The position numbers and the translations under genes are program-made. Below, one piece after another: positions 1 to 11,497 of a stretch of 64,000 nucleotides of DNA; positions within the stretch are counted from its first letter, which is position 1; the number at the start of each line of letters is the position of its first letter. Under the pieces are notes generated by a model, which saw nothing but the letters and a program-made list of their open reading frames with translations, was not told the DNA's origin and searched no databases. This DNA comes from Corynebacterium gallinarum. Its GTDB lineage: Bacteria; Actinomycetota; Actinomycetes; Mycobacteriales; Mycobacteriaceae. The stretch is from positions 494,134-558,133 of the forward strand of contig NZ_JACSPR010000001.1 in NCBI RefSeq assembly GCF_014837045.1. The letters are read 5' to 3'.

Positions 1-948
1 GATATCGGTGTACTCACCACCCAGACCGCGCAGGATCAGCTGTTGGCCACCAACAGCGATGGTGGATTCCACCACACCGAACTCCATGCCCAGGCGAGCC
101 ACGGCGGAACCGGTTTCGGCGGCCTGCTCCAGGATGACCCGCATGGCCTCCGGGTCCTGTTTGCCCACGATGACCACATTCTCCTCCGGGGCGTTAACAT
201 CATCGCTGGCCGGGCGGGCCTTGATGATGCCGGCCTTCTCCCCGGCGATCTCGGCGATGGTGTTGCCGAGGCGGTCGGTGTGGTCCATGCCCACCGGGGT
301 GATCACTGCGACCTGCGCGTTGATCACGTTGGTGGCATCCCAGCGACCACCCAGGCCGACCTCGATGACACCGATATCCACCGGTGCATCCGCGAAGGCG
401 GCATAGGCCAGGGTGATCAGGGTCTCGAACTTGCTCATCCGCGGGCCACCCTCGGAGAGGGAATGCGCGTCGGCCATCTCGAGGTACGGCTTGACCTCGT
501 TGTAGATGCGCACGAAGTCACGGGGGTGGATCGGACGGCCGTCGATCGCGATGCGTTCGGTGATCAGCTGCAGGTGCGGGCTGGTCGTCCGGCCGGTGCG
601 CCGGTGGAAGGCACGCAGCAGCGACTCCACCATGCGGGTGGTGGAGGTCTTGCCGTTGGTGCCCGCAATGTGGATGGCGGCGAACGTGTCCTGTGGCTTG
701 CCCATCAGGTCCATGACATAGGACATGCGCCTGAAGGTGGGGTCGATCTTGGTTTCCTGCCAGCGCTCATCGAGTTCCGCCTCAACGATCGCCAGCTCGG
801 CCAGTTCCTCCGGGGTGATCTCCAGGGGTGCGGGGTTCTGCCGTTCCTCGTCGAGGTCGCCTGTGAGATCCAACGGCAGGGACAGCCCTGCCTCATTGAG
901 CGTCACGTCGCCGAATTCGCCGTATTCACGCTCATCTTGTGTTGCCAC
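1..948 (-). CDS. folC: Folylpolyglutamate synthase/dihydrofolate synthase FolC (3' end outside window)
   Basis: Adds glutamate residues to folates in the cytoplasm; the ATP-dependent Mur-ligase-like fold is recognisable. The first 316 codons are present and the frame runs off the left edge. The P-loop GTNGKT lies at about residues 96-101, followed by the family segments RTTSPHL and the later GLGGRWDATN. The start is GTG at 948-946 and overlaps the valS stop by one base (TAGTG), so the two genes are translationally coupled in one minus-strand operon. About 55 residues precede the conserved core, longer than in many FolC proteins. Family assignment is firm; dual DHFS/FPGS activity is inferred from actinobacterial relatives. 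Confidence 0.9.
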   Translation of the reverse strand, partial: MATQDEREYGEFGDVTLNEAGLSLPLDLTGDLDEERQNPAPLEITPEELAELAIVEAELDERWQETKIDPTFRRMSYVMDLMGKPQDTFAAIHIAGTNGKTSTTRMVESLLRAFHRRTGRTTSPHLQLITERIAIDGRPIHPRDFVRIYNEVKPYLEMADAHSLSEGGPRMSKFETLITLAYAAFADAPVDIGVIEVGLGGRWDATNVINAQVAVITPVGMDHTDRLGNTIAEIAGEKAGIIKARPASDDVNAPEENVVIVGKQDPEAMRVILEQAAETGSAVARLGMEFGVVESTIAVGGQQLILRGLGGEYTDI

Positions 949-3662
949 TACCCCAGTTCCTCCAGTCGTTTGGTAATGCGTTCCACTTCTTCACGGGCCA
1001 CCTGCTGGCGGCCGCGGATCTTCTCCACCACCGCGTCCGGCGCCTTGGCCAAAAAGGCCTCGTTGCCCAGCTTCTTGGCCGTGGTCTCGAGTTCCTTGTT
1101 GGCGGTGGCGAGGTCCTTCTCCAGACGCTTGCGCTCCGCGGCCACATCCACCGTGCCGGAGGTGTCCAGTTCCACGGTGATGGTGGCGGTGCTCAGGCGG
1201 ATCTCCAGGCTTGCCGACGCCTCAAAATCTTCAGCCGGTTCCTCGATGCGCACCAGGGCACGCACCGCACCCTCGAGCTCGGTGAGGTCACACGCGGCGA
1301 AGTCTAGGCGGGCCGGCACCTTCTGGGAGGGCTTGACCCCCTGGTCGGAGCGGAAACGACGGATCTCGGTGACGAGCTTCTCGACGTCCGCGATGCGGCG
1401 GGCGGCCTCGGTATCCACGGCGGCGCCACCGTTGGTGTCGGCCGGGGTGGGCCAGGAGGAGGTGACGATGGACTCGCCATCGGTCAGGGCCTTCCACAGC
1501 ACCTCGGTGACAAACGGCATGGCCGGGTGCAGCAGACGCAGCAGTGCATCCAGGACGTGGCCGAGCACCTGCTGGGTGTTGCGGCCGCGCTCGGTGACAC
1601 CCTCGCGGGGGATCTGGACCTTGGCGATCTCCAGGTACCAGTCACAGAACTCATTCCACGCGAAGTGGTAGAGCTCCTCATTGGCCTTGGCGAACTGGTA
1701 GTTGTCCAGGTAGTCATCGACGTGTCCGCGGACCTCCTCGAGGCGGTCGAGGATCCAGCGGTCGGCGTCGGTCAGCTCGGCGCGCTCGGGCAGCCCCTCG
1801 GACACCGCACCGTTCATCAGGGCGAAACGGGTGGCGTTGAACAGCTTGGTGGCGAAGTTGCGGGAACTCTGTGCGGAGTCCTCACCGACCGGCAGGTCCA
1901 CGCCGGGGTTGGCGCCACGGGCAAGGGTGAAGCGCAGGGCATCCGCACCGTAGTTGTCCACCCAGTCCATGGGATCAATGCCGTTGCCGAGCGACTTGGA
2001 CATCTTGCGGCCGTGCTCATCACGGACCAGGCCGTGGAGGAACAGGTCGGTGAACGGGACCTGCGGGCGGCCGTCGGTGCCCTCACCGAGCAACTCCGGG
2101 GTCTCCTTCGCGGCGAAGGTGCCGAACATCATCATGCGGGCAACCCAGAAGAACAGGATGTCATAGGCGGTGACCAGCACGGAGGTGGGATAGAACTTGT
2201 CCAGCTCCGGGGTCTTGTCCGGCCAACCCATCGTGGAGAACGGCCACAGGGCGGAGGAGAACCAGGTGTCCAGGACATCCGGGTCCTGGGTGTAGCCCTC
2301 GGGTGCCTGCTCGTCGGGACCGACGCAGACAACATCGCCGTCCGGTCCGTACCAGATCGGGATGCGGTGGCCCCACCACAGCTGACGCGAGATGCACCAG
2401 TCGTGCATGTCATCAACCCAGTCGAAGTAGCGTGGCTCCAGGGACTTCGGGTGGATGGTGGTGTCGCCTGCACGGACGGCGTCGCCGGACATCTTGGCCA
2501 GTTCCTCGACCTTGACCCACCACTGCAGGGACAGGCGTGGCTCGATGGCCTCACCGGAACGCTCGGAGTGGCCGACGGAGTGGACGTAGGGGCGGACCTC
2601 CTTGACAATGCGACCCTGCTCCGCGAGTGCCTCGCGGACCTTGACGCGGGCTTCCTCGCGGGTCATGCCGTCGAACTGCGTGCCGGTGTCGCTGATGCGA
2701 CCGGTCTTGTCCATGATGGTCGGCATGTCCAGGTTGTGGCGCAGGCCCAGGGCGTAGTCATTGGGGTCGTGTGCCGGGGTGATCTTCACCGCTCCGGAAC
2801 CGAACTCCGGATCCACATAGTCATCGGCGACCACCTGCAGGGTGAGGTCATCGCGGAACGGATGCGGCAGGGTGGTGCCCACCAGATGACGGTAACGCTC
2901 ATCCTCTGGGTGGACGGCCACGGCGACGTCGCCGAGCATGGTTTCCACGCGGGTGGTGGCGACGACCACGTGTGGCTCGTCGTCGTTAAGCGAACCGTAA
3001 CGGATGGAGACCAGCTCACCCTCGACGTCCTTGTACACGACCTCGATGTCGGACACGGCGGTTTCCAAGACCGGGGACCAGTTGACCAGGCGGTTGGCCT
3101 GGTAGATCATGCCGGAATCATAGAGCTTCTTGAAGATGGTCTGCACCGCACGCGACAGGCCCTCATCCAGGGTGAAACGCTCACGGGACCAGTCGACGGA
3201 ATCACCGATGGCGCGCATCTGCTCACCGATCTTGCCGCCGTATTCCTTCTTCCACTCCCAGACCTTCTCGATGAACTCCTCGCGGGAGTAGTCATAGCGG
3301 GACTTGCCCTCGGTCTCCTTGAGCATCTCCTCCACCTTGGTCTGGGTGGCGATGCCCGCGTGGTCCATGCCCGGCAGCCACAGCACCTCGAACCCCTGCA
3401 TGCGCTTGCGGCGCGCCAGGGCATCCATGAGGGTGTGGTCAAGTGCATGGCCCATGTGCAGCTGGCCGGTCACATTAGGCGGTGGTAGAACAATGGAGTA
3501 GCCAGGCTTCTCGCTAGCTGGATCGGCGGTGAAATAACCGGCATCCACCCAACCCCGGTAGAGATCCGCCTCCACGGCTTTCGGATCCCAGGATTTGGGT
3601 AGCTTGTCTGCGCGGTTCTGGCTTGGGTTCTCATTATTCTGGTCAGTCACGCAGACCATCAT
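948..3662 (-). CDS. valS: Valyl-tRNA synthetase
   Basis: Class I aminoacyl-tRNA synthetase charging tRNA-Val. The HIGH motif appears as HMGH (about residues 69-72) and KMSKS is intact at about 554-558. The length (about 900 aa) and the C-terminal coiled coil rich in Lys/Glu fit bacterial ValRS. Start choice: two consecutive ATGs at 3662/3659 lie just after an AGGGG element. A GTG at 3650 (VTDQ) is possible but too far from that element. Downstream it overlaps folC by one base. A large open frame antisense to it is only a codon-bias shadow. Confidence 0.96.
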   Translation of the reverse strand: MMVCVTDQNNENPSQNRADKLPKSWDPKAVEADLYRGWVDAGYFTADPASEKPGYSIVLPPPNVTGQLHMGHALDHTLMDALARRKRMQGFEVLWLPGMDHAGIATQTKVEEMLKETEGKSRYDYSREEFIEKVWEWKKEYGGKIGEQMRAIGDSVDWSRERFTLDEGLSRAVQTIFKKLYDSGMIYQANRLVNWSPVLETAVSDIEVVYKDVEGELVSIRYGSLNDDEPHVVVATTRVETMLGDVAVAVHPEDERYRHLVGTTLPHPFRDDLTLQVVADDYVDPEFGSGAVKITPAHDPNDYALGLRHNLDMPTIMDKTGRISDTGTQFDGMTREEARVKVREALAEQGRIVKEVRPYVHSVGHSERSGEAIEPRLSLQWWVKVEELAKMSGDAVRAGDTTIHPKSLEPRYFDWVDDMHDWCISRQLWWGHRIPIWYGPDGDVVCVGPDEQAPEGYTQDPDVLDTWFSSALWPFSTMGWPDKTPELDKFYPTSVLVTAYDILFFWVARMMMFGTFAAKETPELLGEGTDGRPQVPFTDLFLHGLVRDEHGRKMSKSLGNGIDPMDWVDNYGADALRFTLARGANPGVDLPVGEDSAQSSRNFATKLFNATRFALMNGAVSEGLPERAELTDADRWILDRLEEVRGHVDDYLDNYQFAKANEELYHFAWNEFCDWYLEIAKVQIPREGVTERGRNTQQVLGHVLDALLRLLHPAMPFVTEVLWKALTDGESIVTSSWPTPADTNGGAAVDTEAARRIADVEKLVTEIRRFRSDQGVKPSQKVPARLDFAACDLTELEGAVRALVRIEEPAEDFEASASLEIRLSTATITVELDTSGTVDVAAERKRLEKDLATANKELETTAKKLGNEAFLAKAPDAVVEKIRGRQQVAREEVERITKRLEELG

Positions 3663-3780
3663 AACCCCTGGGGTGCAGCTTTCTATATGCAGGTGTTTCT
3701 GTCATTTATCCCCGGCAGCCGCCCTGGATGGCCTGCGCATTCCCACTGCAGGTCCAGTGTTCAGCACCTAGGCTCAATAT

Positions 3781-4083
3781 ATGAGTCCGTTCCTGTTGTT
3801 TTCTGCCATCGGCGTGGTTGCGCTGGGAATCGGTGCCTGGAAAACCGTGGAGGCCAACCCCCACCGCCGTATCCCCCTCATCTGCCCTCCCCGAGACCGG
3901 CCCCTGCCGATCATCCTGCTTCAGGCGGTGGGTTATGGCTCCTCTATTTTTGCGGTTCTCATGCTCAGCGACCAGTGGGGTGCTTATGCCTACCTTCTCT
4001 TCATCGTCATGGCGCTGCCGGAAGTGGTGTTGTTCAGCATTCACAACCATCAGTTGAAGCACGGTGGTCTGTCCCAGGGTTGA
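3781..4083 (+). CDS. Small two-helix membrane protein, unknown function
   Basis: A 100-aa protein starting MSPFLLFSAIGVVALGIGAW. It has a hydrophobic N-terminal segment (about 1-20) and a second hydrophobic stretch near residues 45-85, so it is probably an integral membrane protein with two or three helices. It sits divergently from valS, with about 120 bases between the starts, and is followed by a 360-base gap before the Hsp70 gene. A gene of this kind occupies the same place in C. glutamicum as I recall it. No catalytic motif is visible and I assign no function. Confidence 0.6.
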   Translation: MSPFLLFSAIGVVALGIGAWKTVEANPHRRIPLICPPRDRPLPIILLQAVGYGSSIFAVLMLSDQWGAYAYLLFIVMALPEVVLFSIHNHQLKHGGLSQG

Positions 4084-4443
4084 GGTCGCCCACCAGATAA
4101 CCCGGGATGGGGAGAAGATCCGGACCCACCCTGGACGCAGCGTCGCCCCTCTGCACAGCAGCCATGGGTTTCATCCGACTCTCCGTACCTGGCTGCGGAA
4201 GGGTTCTCCCTGAGTTTTATGTCCTGTTTTCTCTTCTGCGACTTCCGCTGGGACGGATATCTTGCTTCAGTACGCTGAAAGCCGGAACGTGCAGGCAATA
4301 TTGGCAATGCTATGGGATCTGCTTCAAGTTGTCTGATATGCCCGTCCATCCTGGACAGTCCACGGTCATCTCATTTCAACAATTGCGGAAAGCATCTTTT
4401 TCTTTCCCCTGCGCGAGCTGAAAATGCTGCTAGGGTCATACTC
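4084..4443. other. Intergenic stretch upstream of the hsp70-like gene
   Basis: Three hundred and sixty bases with no convincing gene. Small open frames on either strand lack ribosome-binding sites and corynebacterial codon bias. The last part (about 4370-4440) is A/T-richer and presumably holds the promoter of the downstream gene. Confidence 0.5.
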
Positions 4444-5919
4444 ATGCGTTTTGGGATCGACGTCGGAACGACGCGCACAATTGCGGCCGTAGTCGACCGC
4501 GGAAACTATCCAGTTGTGACCGTGGAGGACTATCTCGGCGATGCACAGGAATACATCCCCTCAGTGGTGGCACTGGACGGGGATCGACTCGTCGCTGGTT
4601 GGGAGGCGATGAAGCTCGGGCCCGATGACCCCAGTCTGGTGCGTTCCTTCAAGCGGATCATGTCGGACCACTCCGTCACCGCGGGCACCCCGGTCCAGCT
4701 CGGGCACGCCACCCGCCCGCTCGGCGACGTGCTGCGCGTGTACGCCGAGACCGTGGTGAACACACTGCGCGATTTCCAGGCCACACTGGATAACTCCTCC
4801 CCCATTGAGGTCGTGCTTGGCATCCCCGCCAACGCCCACACCGCCCAGCGGCTGCTCACCCTCTCCGCGTTCAGTGAGGCCGGTGCGGAGGTCGCGGGCC
4901 TGATCAATGAGCCGAGTGCGGCGGCCTTCGAGTACACCCACCGCCATGCGCGCACCCTGAACTCCCGGCGCTCCGGCATCGTCATCTATGACCTCGGCGG
5001 CGGCACCTTCGACGCTTCACTCATCCGCGTCGACGGCACCACCCATGAGGTCATGGGATCCCTGGGCATCTCCCACCTCGGCGGCGATGACTTCGATGTG
5101 ATCCTCGCCGAGTGCGCGCTCCGGGCCGCCGGTAAACCCGGCGTTCCCAGCCGGACGCTTATCGACGAAGCCCGCAGTGCCAAGGAGTCCCTTGTGCCCC
5201 AGTCCCGTCGTCTGGTGATCGATGTCGAGGGCGAGGATGTTGTTGTCCCGGCCACCGACTTCTACGATGCCGCGATGCCACTGGTGGAACAGACCATCGA
5301 GGTAATGACCCCACTCATCGGCACCGATGATCTCCGCGAATCCGAGATCGCCGGTATCTACCTGGTCGGCGGGGCATCCTCCCTGCCACTGATCTCGCGG
5401 GTGCTGCGTGAACGCTTCGGCCGACGGGTTCACCGCGCACCCTTCACCGCCGGGGCCACCGCCGTGGGACTGGCTATCGCCGCTGACCCGGATTCGGGTT
5501 TCCACCTGCGTGACAAACTCTCCCGTGGCATCGGTGTGTTCCGCGAATTCGACGACGGTCGTGCCGTGAGCTTCGATCCGCTGATCACTCGGGAGACCAA
5601 GCCGGATGCGGATGGTCGCATCACGGTGACCCGCCGCTACCGCGCCGCGCACAATGTCGGCTGGTTCCGGTTCGTGGAATATGACAGCTTCAACGAGGAG
5701 GATGGCAGCCCCGGGGACATCTCCCTGCTGGGTGAGATGAAGGTTCCCTTCGACCCCTCCATCATCGATGTGGATGCAGTCGAGATCACCCGCTTCGACG
5801 GCCCGGAGATCGAGGAGACCGTGATGGTCAATTCCGACGGTATCGCCTCCATCCGCATCGCGGTGCAGGGTGGCGTGGTGGTCGAGCACACCCCCAAGGT
5901 GACGCTGGCGCTGCAGTAG
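4444..5919 (+). CDS. Hsp70-family ATPase (short DnaK paralogue)
   Basis: Chaperone-type actin-fold ATPase. The phosphate-1 loop GIDVGTT is at residues 4-10, phosphate-2 YDLGGGTFDAS near 182-192, and the adenosine motif IYLVGGASSLPLI follows at about 303-315. The nucleotide-binding domain is complete. The protein ends at 491 aa, about 120-130 residues shorter than DnaK, and the C-terminal part is a short beta-rich domain without the helical lid or an EEVD-like tail. The ATG at 4444 follows an AGGG element. There is no grpE or dnaJ nearby, so it is not the main DnaK. The gene is commonly called dnaK2 in relatives; client or partner is unknown. Confidence 0.85.
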   Translation: MRFGIDVGTTRTIAAVVDRGNYPVVTVEDYLGDAQEYIPSVVALDGDRLVAGWEAMKLGPDDPSLVRSFKRIMSDHSVTAGTPVQLGHATRPLGDVLRVYAETVVNTLRDFQATLDNSSPIEVVLGIPANAHTAQRLLTLSAFSEAGAEVAGLINEPSAAAFEYTHRHARTLNSRRSGIVIYDLGGGTFDASLIRVDGTTHEVMGSLGISHLGGDDFDVILAECALRAAGKPGVPSRTLIDEARSAKESLVPQSRRLVIDVEGEDVVVPATDFYDAAMPLVEQTIEVMTPLIGTDDLRESEIAGIYLVGGASSLPLISRVLRERFGRRVHRAPFTAGATAVGLAIAADPDSGFHLRDKLSRGIGVFREFDDGRAVSFDPLITRETKPDADGRITVTRRYRAAHNVGWFRFVEYDSFNEEDGSPGDISLLGEMKVPFDPSIIDVDAVEITRFDGPEIEETVMVNSDGIASIRIAVQGGVVVEHTPKVTLALQ

Positions 5920-5958
5920 GTCGGGCGTCGACAAGCAACCCCGGCCGCGGAAGGCAAC

Positions 5959-5989
5959 AACCCCACCTCTTCGCCGAAGAGGTGGGGTT
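5959..5989. terminator. Bidirectional terminator between hsp70-like gene and mdh
   Basis: A perfect 14-bp stem (AACCCCACCTCTTC with its complement) around a three-base GCC loop lies between two convergent genes. T-rich bases on the plus-strand side and the symmetrical AA/TT ends allow it to serve both. Confidence 0.85.
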
Positions 5990-6014
5990 GAGCTTTACGT
6001 CAGTTCACGAAGGT

Positions 6015-7422
<1,408 letters not shown>

Positions 7423-8202
7423 ATGGCCGTTTCCGACCGAGGCTCAGCAGACCCCCATGCTGATGACCACGACTTCACCACCCCGGACAGCGCACACGCG
7501 GCGACACCGGATGATGTCGTGGTCACCGCACTGAGCCACTTCGCCGAGCAGGGATTCAACGAGACCAAGCTGGAGAAGATCGCCAAGGCGTCCGGAATGT
7601 CCAAGCGCATGATCCACTACTACTTCGGTGACAAGAAGGGTCTGTACGTCAAGACCATCTCCCACGCCCTGGACATGCTGCGCCCCGATGCGGAGGCCAT
7701 GCAGCTGGAATCCGCAGTCCCGGTCGAGGGTGTCCGCAAGATCGTGGAGGCGATCTACAACGCCATCATCAACAACCCCGAGGCCATCCGCCTGATCCTC
7801 ATGGAAAACCTCCACAACCACGGTGGTGTGGAGAGCGCGGCAGCCCTCAATGATGAGAGCAACCTCCTGCTCAACCTGGACAAGCTGCTCATGCTCGGTC
7901 AGGATGCCGGCGCATTCCGCCCCGGCATCTCCGCCGAGGATGTCCTGGTCCTCATCAGTTCACTGGGGTATTTCCGCATCTCCAACCAGCTGACCATGGA
8001 CCAGATCTACGATGTGGACCTCACCAGCGAATCCAATGTTGAGGGCATGCGCCGCCTGGTGGTGGACACGGTCCTGGCCTTCCTCACCTCAAACCTGCCC
8101 GATGCCGAGTCAGCCAGTTACCTGACCACCCGCGAAAGCTCCACCGCCCCGACCCAGGACACCGACATCTACGCCTTCGAAACCGACCTGTTCGAGGAAT
8201 AG
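7423..8202 (+). CDS. TetR-family transcriptional regulator
   Basis: A 259-aa regulator. After an acidic, disordered N-terminus comes the TetR HTH: ALSHFAEQGFNETKLEKIAK, then SGMSKRMIHYYFGDKKGLY (about residues 36-78). The C-terminal helical domain ends in a further disordered acidic tail. I chose the ATG at 7423 because GAAAGG and GAAGAG elements precede it and similarity to regulators starts soon after; the frame is open to 7174. It converges on the AEC carrier gene six bases away. In C. glutamicum, from memory, a similar regulator stands before vanABK, which are absent here. Ligand unknown. Confidence 0.8.
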   Translation: MAVSDRGSADPHADDHDFTTPDSAHAATPDDVVVTALSHFAEQGFNETKLEKIAKASGMSKRMIHYYFGDKKGLYVKTISHALDMLRPDAEAMQLESAVPVEGVRKIVEAIYNAIINNPEAIRLILMENLHNHGGVESAAALNDESNLLLNLDKLLMLGQDAGAFRPGISAEDVLVLISSLGYFRISNQLTMDQIYDVDLTSESNVEGMRRLVVDTVLAFLTSNLPDAESASYLTTRESSTAPTQDTDIYAFETDLFEE

Positions 8203-8208
8203 GGCGAA

Positions 8209-9141
8209 TTACCGCCCGAAGAGGAAGGCCACCCCGAGCATGCCTCCCAGGGCCAGGAATGTCGTGAGGAAGACAGTGTCACGCGCCAGGATCTCACCCC
8301 GGCGGTAGGTGGCCGCATAGTTGTACACATTCTGGGCTGAGGGCAGGGCAGCCAGGATGACTGCGGCGTACATCTCATCGCCCTCCAACCCGAAGGCAAG
8401 ACCGACGAGCCAGGCAATCACCGGCATGCCTACGATCTTGATGGCGGTGGCCGTGATGGCGCTGGGCCGATCGGCGCGGGATGACAATACATTGGTCGAC
8501 GGCAGGGACGCTCCGAAGCTGATGAGAATCAACGGGATCGACGCCCCGCCCAGGATCACCGTAGGCTCCATGATGGCCGCCGGGACCTCCACCCGTGTCA
8601 GGCTGACGATCAGTCCCGCGATGGACGCCAACACGACGGGGCTGAGTATGGACCCGCGGAACGCCGCCCAGATCTTCGCTCCCCGCGATCCACCCTGCTC
8701 TCCTGTGGTCAGGGCCGCGAGGATCATGGGCGCGAAGATCACCATCTGGATCACCAGCACCGGGGCCACGTAGGCACCGGTTCCCAGGACGTAGATGGAC
8801 ACCGGCAGCCCGATGTTGTTGGAGTTGACATACGAGGCCGCCGCCGCACCGATCGCCGTGGTGGCCAGATCCTTCTTGAAGAACACCGCGGAGATCACGC
8901 AGTAGAGGGCGGCGGTGAGCAGGGTGGCAATGAACGTCACCACGATCACCGGCGACAGCAGGTGCTGCGGGTCCGAATTGGCCACCACCGAGAACAACAG
9001 GGCCGGGGTCGCGGCATAGAAGGCGATGCGGTTGAGCACCAGGCGCTGTTTATCGTCGGAGATGACCCCGGCCTTGGCCAGCAGCAGTCCCACCCCAATG
9101 ACGGAGAGGATGATGGCGAAGCCGGTGATGACGTTTAACAA
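8209..9141 (-). CDS. AEC-family (auxin efflux carrier-like) transporter
   Basis: A 310-aa integral membrane carrier with about ten hydrophobic helices, starting MLNVITGFAIILSVIGVGLL. The duplicated five-helix pattern, the conserved SNNIGLP motif in the first half and the polar LPSAQNVYNYA segment in the second half are typical of the AEC/BART group, whose bacterial members carry malate, malonate or other organic acids. It converges with the TetR gene (six-base gap), which may regulate it. Upstream it abuts the orphan gene at 9148-9690. Substrate cannot be read from the sequence. Confidence 0.8.
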   Translation of the reverse strand: MLNVITGFAIILSVIGVGLLLAKAGVISDDKQRLVLNRIAFYAATPALLFSVVANSDPQHLLSPVIVVTFIATLLTAALYCVISAVFFKKDLATTAIGAAAASYVNSNNIGLPVSIYVLGTGAYVAPVLVIQMVIFAPMILAALTTGEQGGSRGAKIWAAFRGSILSPVVLASIAGLIVSLTRVEVPAAIMEPTVILGGASIPLILISFGASLPSTNVLSSRADRPSAITATAIKIVGMPVIAWLVGLAFGLEGDEMYAAVILAALPSAQNVYNYAATYRRGEILARDTVFLTTFLALGGMLGVAFLFGR

Positions 9142-9775
9142 TGTTGTCTACTCATCGTCTTTCAAAAGTGCTGCTTTTCCTTCAACGAAAGCGACGTTCA
9201 GCCAAAGGTCGTCACTGCCGATAAGGGGTTGGCTGTACTCGATTAGTTCTCCCAGCGTCCCTAGGTGAACTTCATGATCGTCATGGAAGGGCCAGGTGAT
9301 CTTACAAGGATTATCGAAATCGACTTTACCCACCGGATAATCTCCTGCCAGTTGATCGACCCACAGCTCTGCAGCGACTGCGTGGTAGAGATCGGAGGTA
9401 CTGAGATCACGGTGGAAACGTGTTCTTGCCCCCACCACTTGGTAACCCGCAAATGCGATTCCTGGGTCGTAGTCAGTTTCAATGGCGAGGACAGTATCGA
9501 TGGCCAGTTCATGCCTGAAAATAGCGACAACGGTGAACTTTGGCTCTTTCCGAGTCCCTTCGTGCGAGTAAAGGTTCTCCGAGGAGATAAAACCGTTGAG
9601 CCGAGGGGTCAAAGCCTCTTCGATTTTTGACAGGTCGAGGTCTTCGATGCCGAATCCTCGGGACATGTCGGGCTGGCCAGTCATTCTCATCACGGTAGCG
9701 CAGCCTGGACTAACACTGGACTAGTGTGAGAATTCGCGAGGATAGGCAATCCGGTGATGACATCTAACAACGGTT
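9122..9775. repeat. Imperfect direct repeat flanking the orphan gene
   Basis: The bases encoding the AEC N-terminus (9122-9145, containing CCGGTGATGAC then TAACAA) recur at 9751-9774 with only a few changes. On the minus strand both copies read (L/M)L(N/D)VITG. The pair brackets the low-GC gene, as expected if a segment was inserted with duplication of the original gene start. Confidence 0.5.
9148..9690 (-). CDS. Orphan protein of unknown function (lower GC)
   Basis: A 180-aa soluble protein with no recognisable motif, rich in acidic residues and short strands (KFTVVAIFRHELAIDTVLAIE, then an aromatic/acidic second half). Base composition is clearly more A/T-rich than its neighbours, suggesting acquisition by transfer. 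It lies six bases upstream of the AEC gene on the same strand. The start is uncertain: GTG 9693, ATG 9690, ATG 9684 and ATG 9663 are in frame and none has a clear ribosome-binding site. It is flanked by a short imperfect repeat derived from the AEC gene start. Confidence 0.55.
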   Translation of the reverse strand: MRMTGQPDMSRGFGIEDLDLSKIEEALTPRLNGFISSENLYSHEGTRKEPKFTVVAIFRHELAIDTVLAIETDYDPGIAFAGYQVVGARTRFHRDLSTSDLYHAVAAELWVDQLAGDYPVGKVDFDNPCKITWPFHDDHEVHLGTLGELIEYSQPLIGSDDLWLNVAFVEGKAALLKDDE

Positions 9776-10010
9776 TCTCCTGGGTTCGTACGGGTTCGTG
9801 CGCGGGGAACAGGTGACCGGGGTACCAACCCCGCGATAGCGGGCTGTACCTGTACCGGACACCGGTGTCACTGGGGTCTCTGGGCCGCCCGGGGGTCTCC
9901 ACCTGAGGTGATCAGGGTTCCGGCGGGCGATGCCACTGGTATGACCGTACAGGGTTTGCCCGGTCGGAGACGGTGTTACCCCGGGATTTATGCACCCCGG
10001 ACACGCAGAA
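9694..10010. other. Intergenic region with palindromes, no gene seen
   Basis: Three hundred bases between the orphan gene and the clpX terminator. It contains the vestigial AEC-like repeat (9751-9774), a perfect 12-bp palindrome GACACCGGTGTC at 9858-9869, and several GGTAC-containing repeats. I see no credible coding frame. Confidence 0.5.
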
Positions 10011-10047
10011 ACGGCCGCCGACGCAGAAAGTCTGCACCGGCGGCCGT
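10011..10047 (-). terminator. clpX terminator
   Basis: A 10-bp GC stem ACGGCCGCCG/CGGCGGCCGT, extended internally by CAGA/TCTG, lies just downstream of the clpX stop. On the minus strand it is followed by TTTCTGCG. Confidence 0.8.
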
Positions 10048-10058
10048 CAGGGCAACAC

Positions 10059-11339
10059 CTAGGCGGTCTTCTCCTCCGCGGCCAGGATGACCAGCTCGGG
10101 CTCCGCCTCACCACGGGCCACCTCACCGGTGATGATCACCTCGGTGACATCATCACGGTCGGGGATGTCGTACATGATCGGTACGAGGATCTCTTCCAGG
10201 ATGGCACGCAGACCACGGGCACCGGTCTTGCGCTCCAGCGCCAGATCAGCGATCGCATCCAGGGCGTCATCGGTGAAGGTCAGCAGGGTGTCATCCATCT
10301 CAAACAGACGCTTGTACTGCTTGACCAGGGAATTGCGCGGTTCGGTGAGCACCTTGACCAGGGACTTCTGATCCAGGTTCGCCACGGTGGCCACCACCGG
10401 CAGGCGGCCAATGAATTCAGGGATCAGACCGAACTTCACCAGGTCCTCCGGACGGACATCCTTGAAGATGTCCTCCTTCTCCTCATCCTTCTTCGAGGCG
10501 ACCTCCACACCGAAGCCGAGGCCCTTCTTACCGCGACGCTCACCGATGACCTTCTCCAGACCGGAGAAGGCACCCGCAACGATGAAGAGGATGTTGGTGG
10601 TGTCCAGCTGGATGAAATCCTGGTTGGGGTGTTTGCGCCCACCCTGGGGTGGGATCGCGGCCACGGTGCCCTCGAGGATCTTCAGCAGTGCCTGCTGCAC
10701 ACCCTCACCGGAGACATCCCGGGTGATCGAAGGGTTCTCCGACTTGCGGGAGATCTTGTCCACCTCATCGATGTAGATGATGCCCCGCTGGGCGCGTTCC
10801 ACATCGAAGTCAGCGGCCTGCAGCAGCTTGAGCAGGATGTTCTCCACATCCTCGCCCACGTAGCCTGCCTCCGTGAGGGAGGTGGCGTCGGCGATGGCGA
10901 AGGGGACGTCGAGAAGCTTCGCCAGCGTCTGGGCGAGGTAGGTCTTACCGGAACCGGTCGGGCCCAACAGGAGGATGTTGGATTTGATCAGCTCGGTGTC
11001 CTCCTCATCGCGGCGACGACGACCACCGATCTGCTCATGTGCCCGCAGACGTTTGTAGTGGTTGTACACCGCCACGGAGAGGATCCGTTTCGCGTGATCC
11101 TGGCCGATGACGTACTTGTCCAGAAACGCGGAGATCTCCGACGGCTTGGGGAGTTCGCTGTGCTCCTCCTCCTGCCCCTGAGTCTGTCCGAGCTCCTCTT
11201 CGATGATCTCGTTGCAGAGCTCAATGCACTCATCACAGATGTAGACCGCGCCACCCGCGATGAGCTTCTTAACCTGTTTCTGACTCTTGCCACAGAAAGA
11301 GCATTTGAGCAGATCGGCGCTTTCCTGCATTCGTGCCAT
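10059..11339 (-). CDS. clpX: ATP-dependent Clp protease ATP-binding subunit ClpX
   Basis: AAA+ unfoldase that feeds substrates to ClpP. The N-terminal zinc-binding domain has C13, C16, C35 and C38. Walker A GPTGSGKT is at about 126-133, Walker B is [10 protein letters not shown], and the pore loop GYVG and sensor-2 GARGLR are present. 426 aa is the normal length. The clpP2-clpP1 genes it partners lie 22 kb away in this window, separated by the aromatic-catabolism cluster. Downstream is a strong terminator. Confidence 0.97.
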   Translation of the reverse strand: MARMQESADLLKCSFCGKSQKQVKKLIAGGAVYICDECIELCNEIIEEELGQTQGQEEEHSELPKPSEISAFLDKYVIGQDHAKRILSVAVYNHYKRLRAHEQIGGRRRRDEEDTELIKSNILLLGPTGSGKTYLAQTLAKLLDVPFAIADATSLTEAGYVGEDVENILLKLLQAADFDVERAQRGIIYIDEVDKISRKSENPSITRDVSGEGVQQALLKILEGTVAAIPPQGGRKHPNQDFIQLDTTNILFIVAGAFSGLEKVIGERRGKKGLGFGVEVASKKDEEKEDIFKDVRPEDLVKFGLIPEFIGRLPVVATVANLDQKSLVKVLTEPRNSLVKQYKRLFEMDDTLLTFTDDALDAIADLALERKTGARGLRAILEEILVPIMYDIPDRDDVTEVIITGEVARGEAEPELVILAAEEKTA

Positions 11340-11497
11340 AAGACTGTGTGACCCGCTTCCACATCGAAAGATTTACTGCCTACAACTCTAACCAACAATA
11401 TTGGCGAGGGGTTGTTCCATCTTATCGCGCCGGGGCAACCGGCGAGGGGTGCGGGCCACTGGACGGTTCATCACACCAGCGTGTGACGTTCATCCGA

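Noticed and set aside
1527..3488. 653-codon open frame antisense to valS
   Set aside because: It mirrors the codon bias of valS, has no ribosome-binding site and a composition (His, Gln, Gly, Val rich) typical of antisense frames in high-GC genomes.
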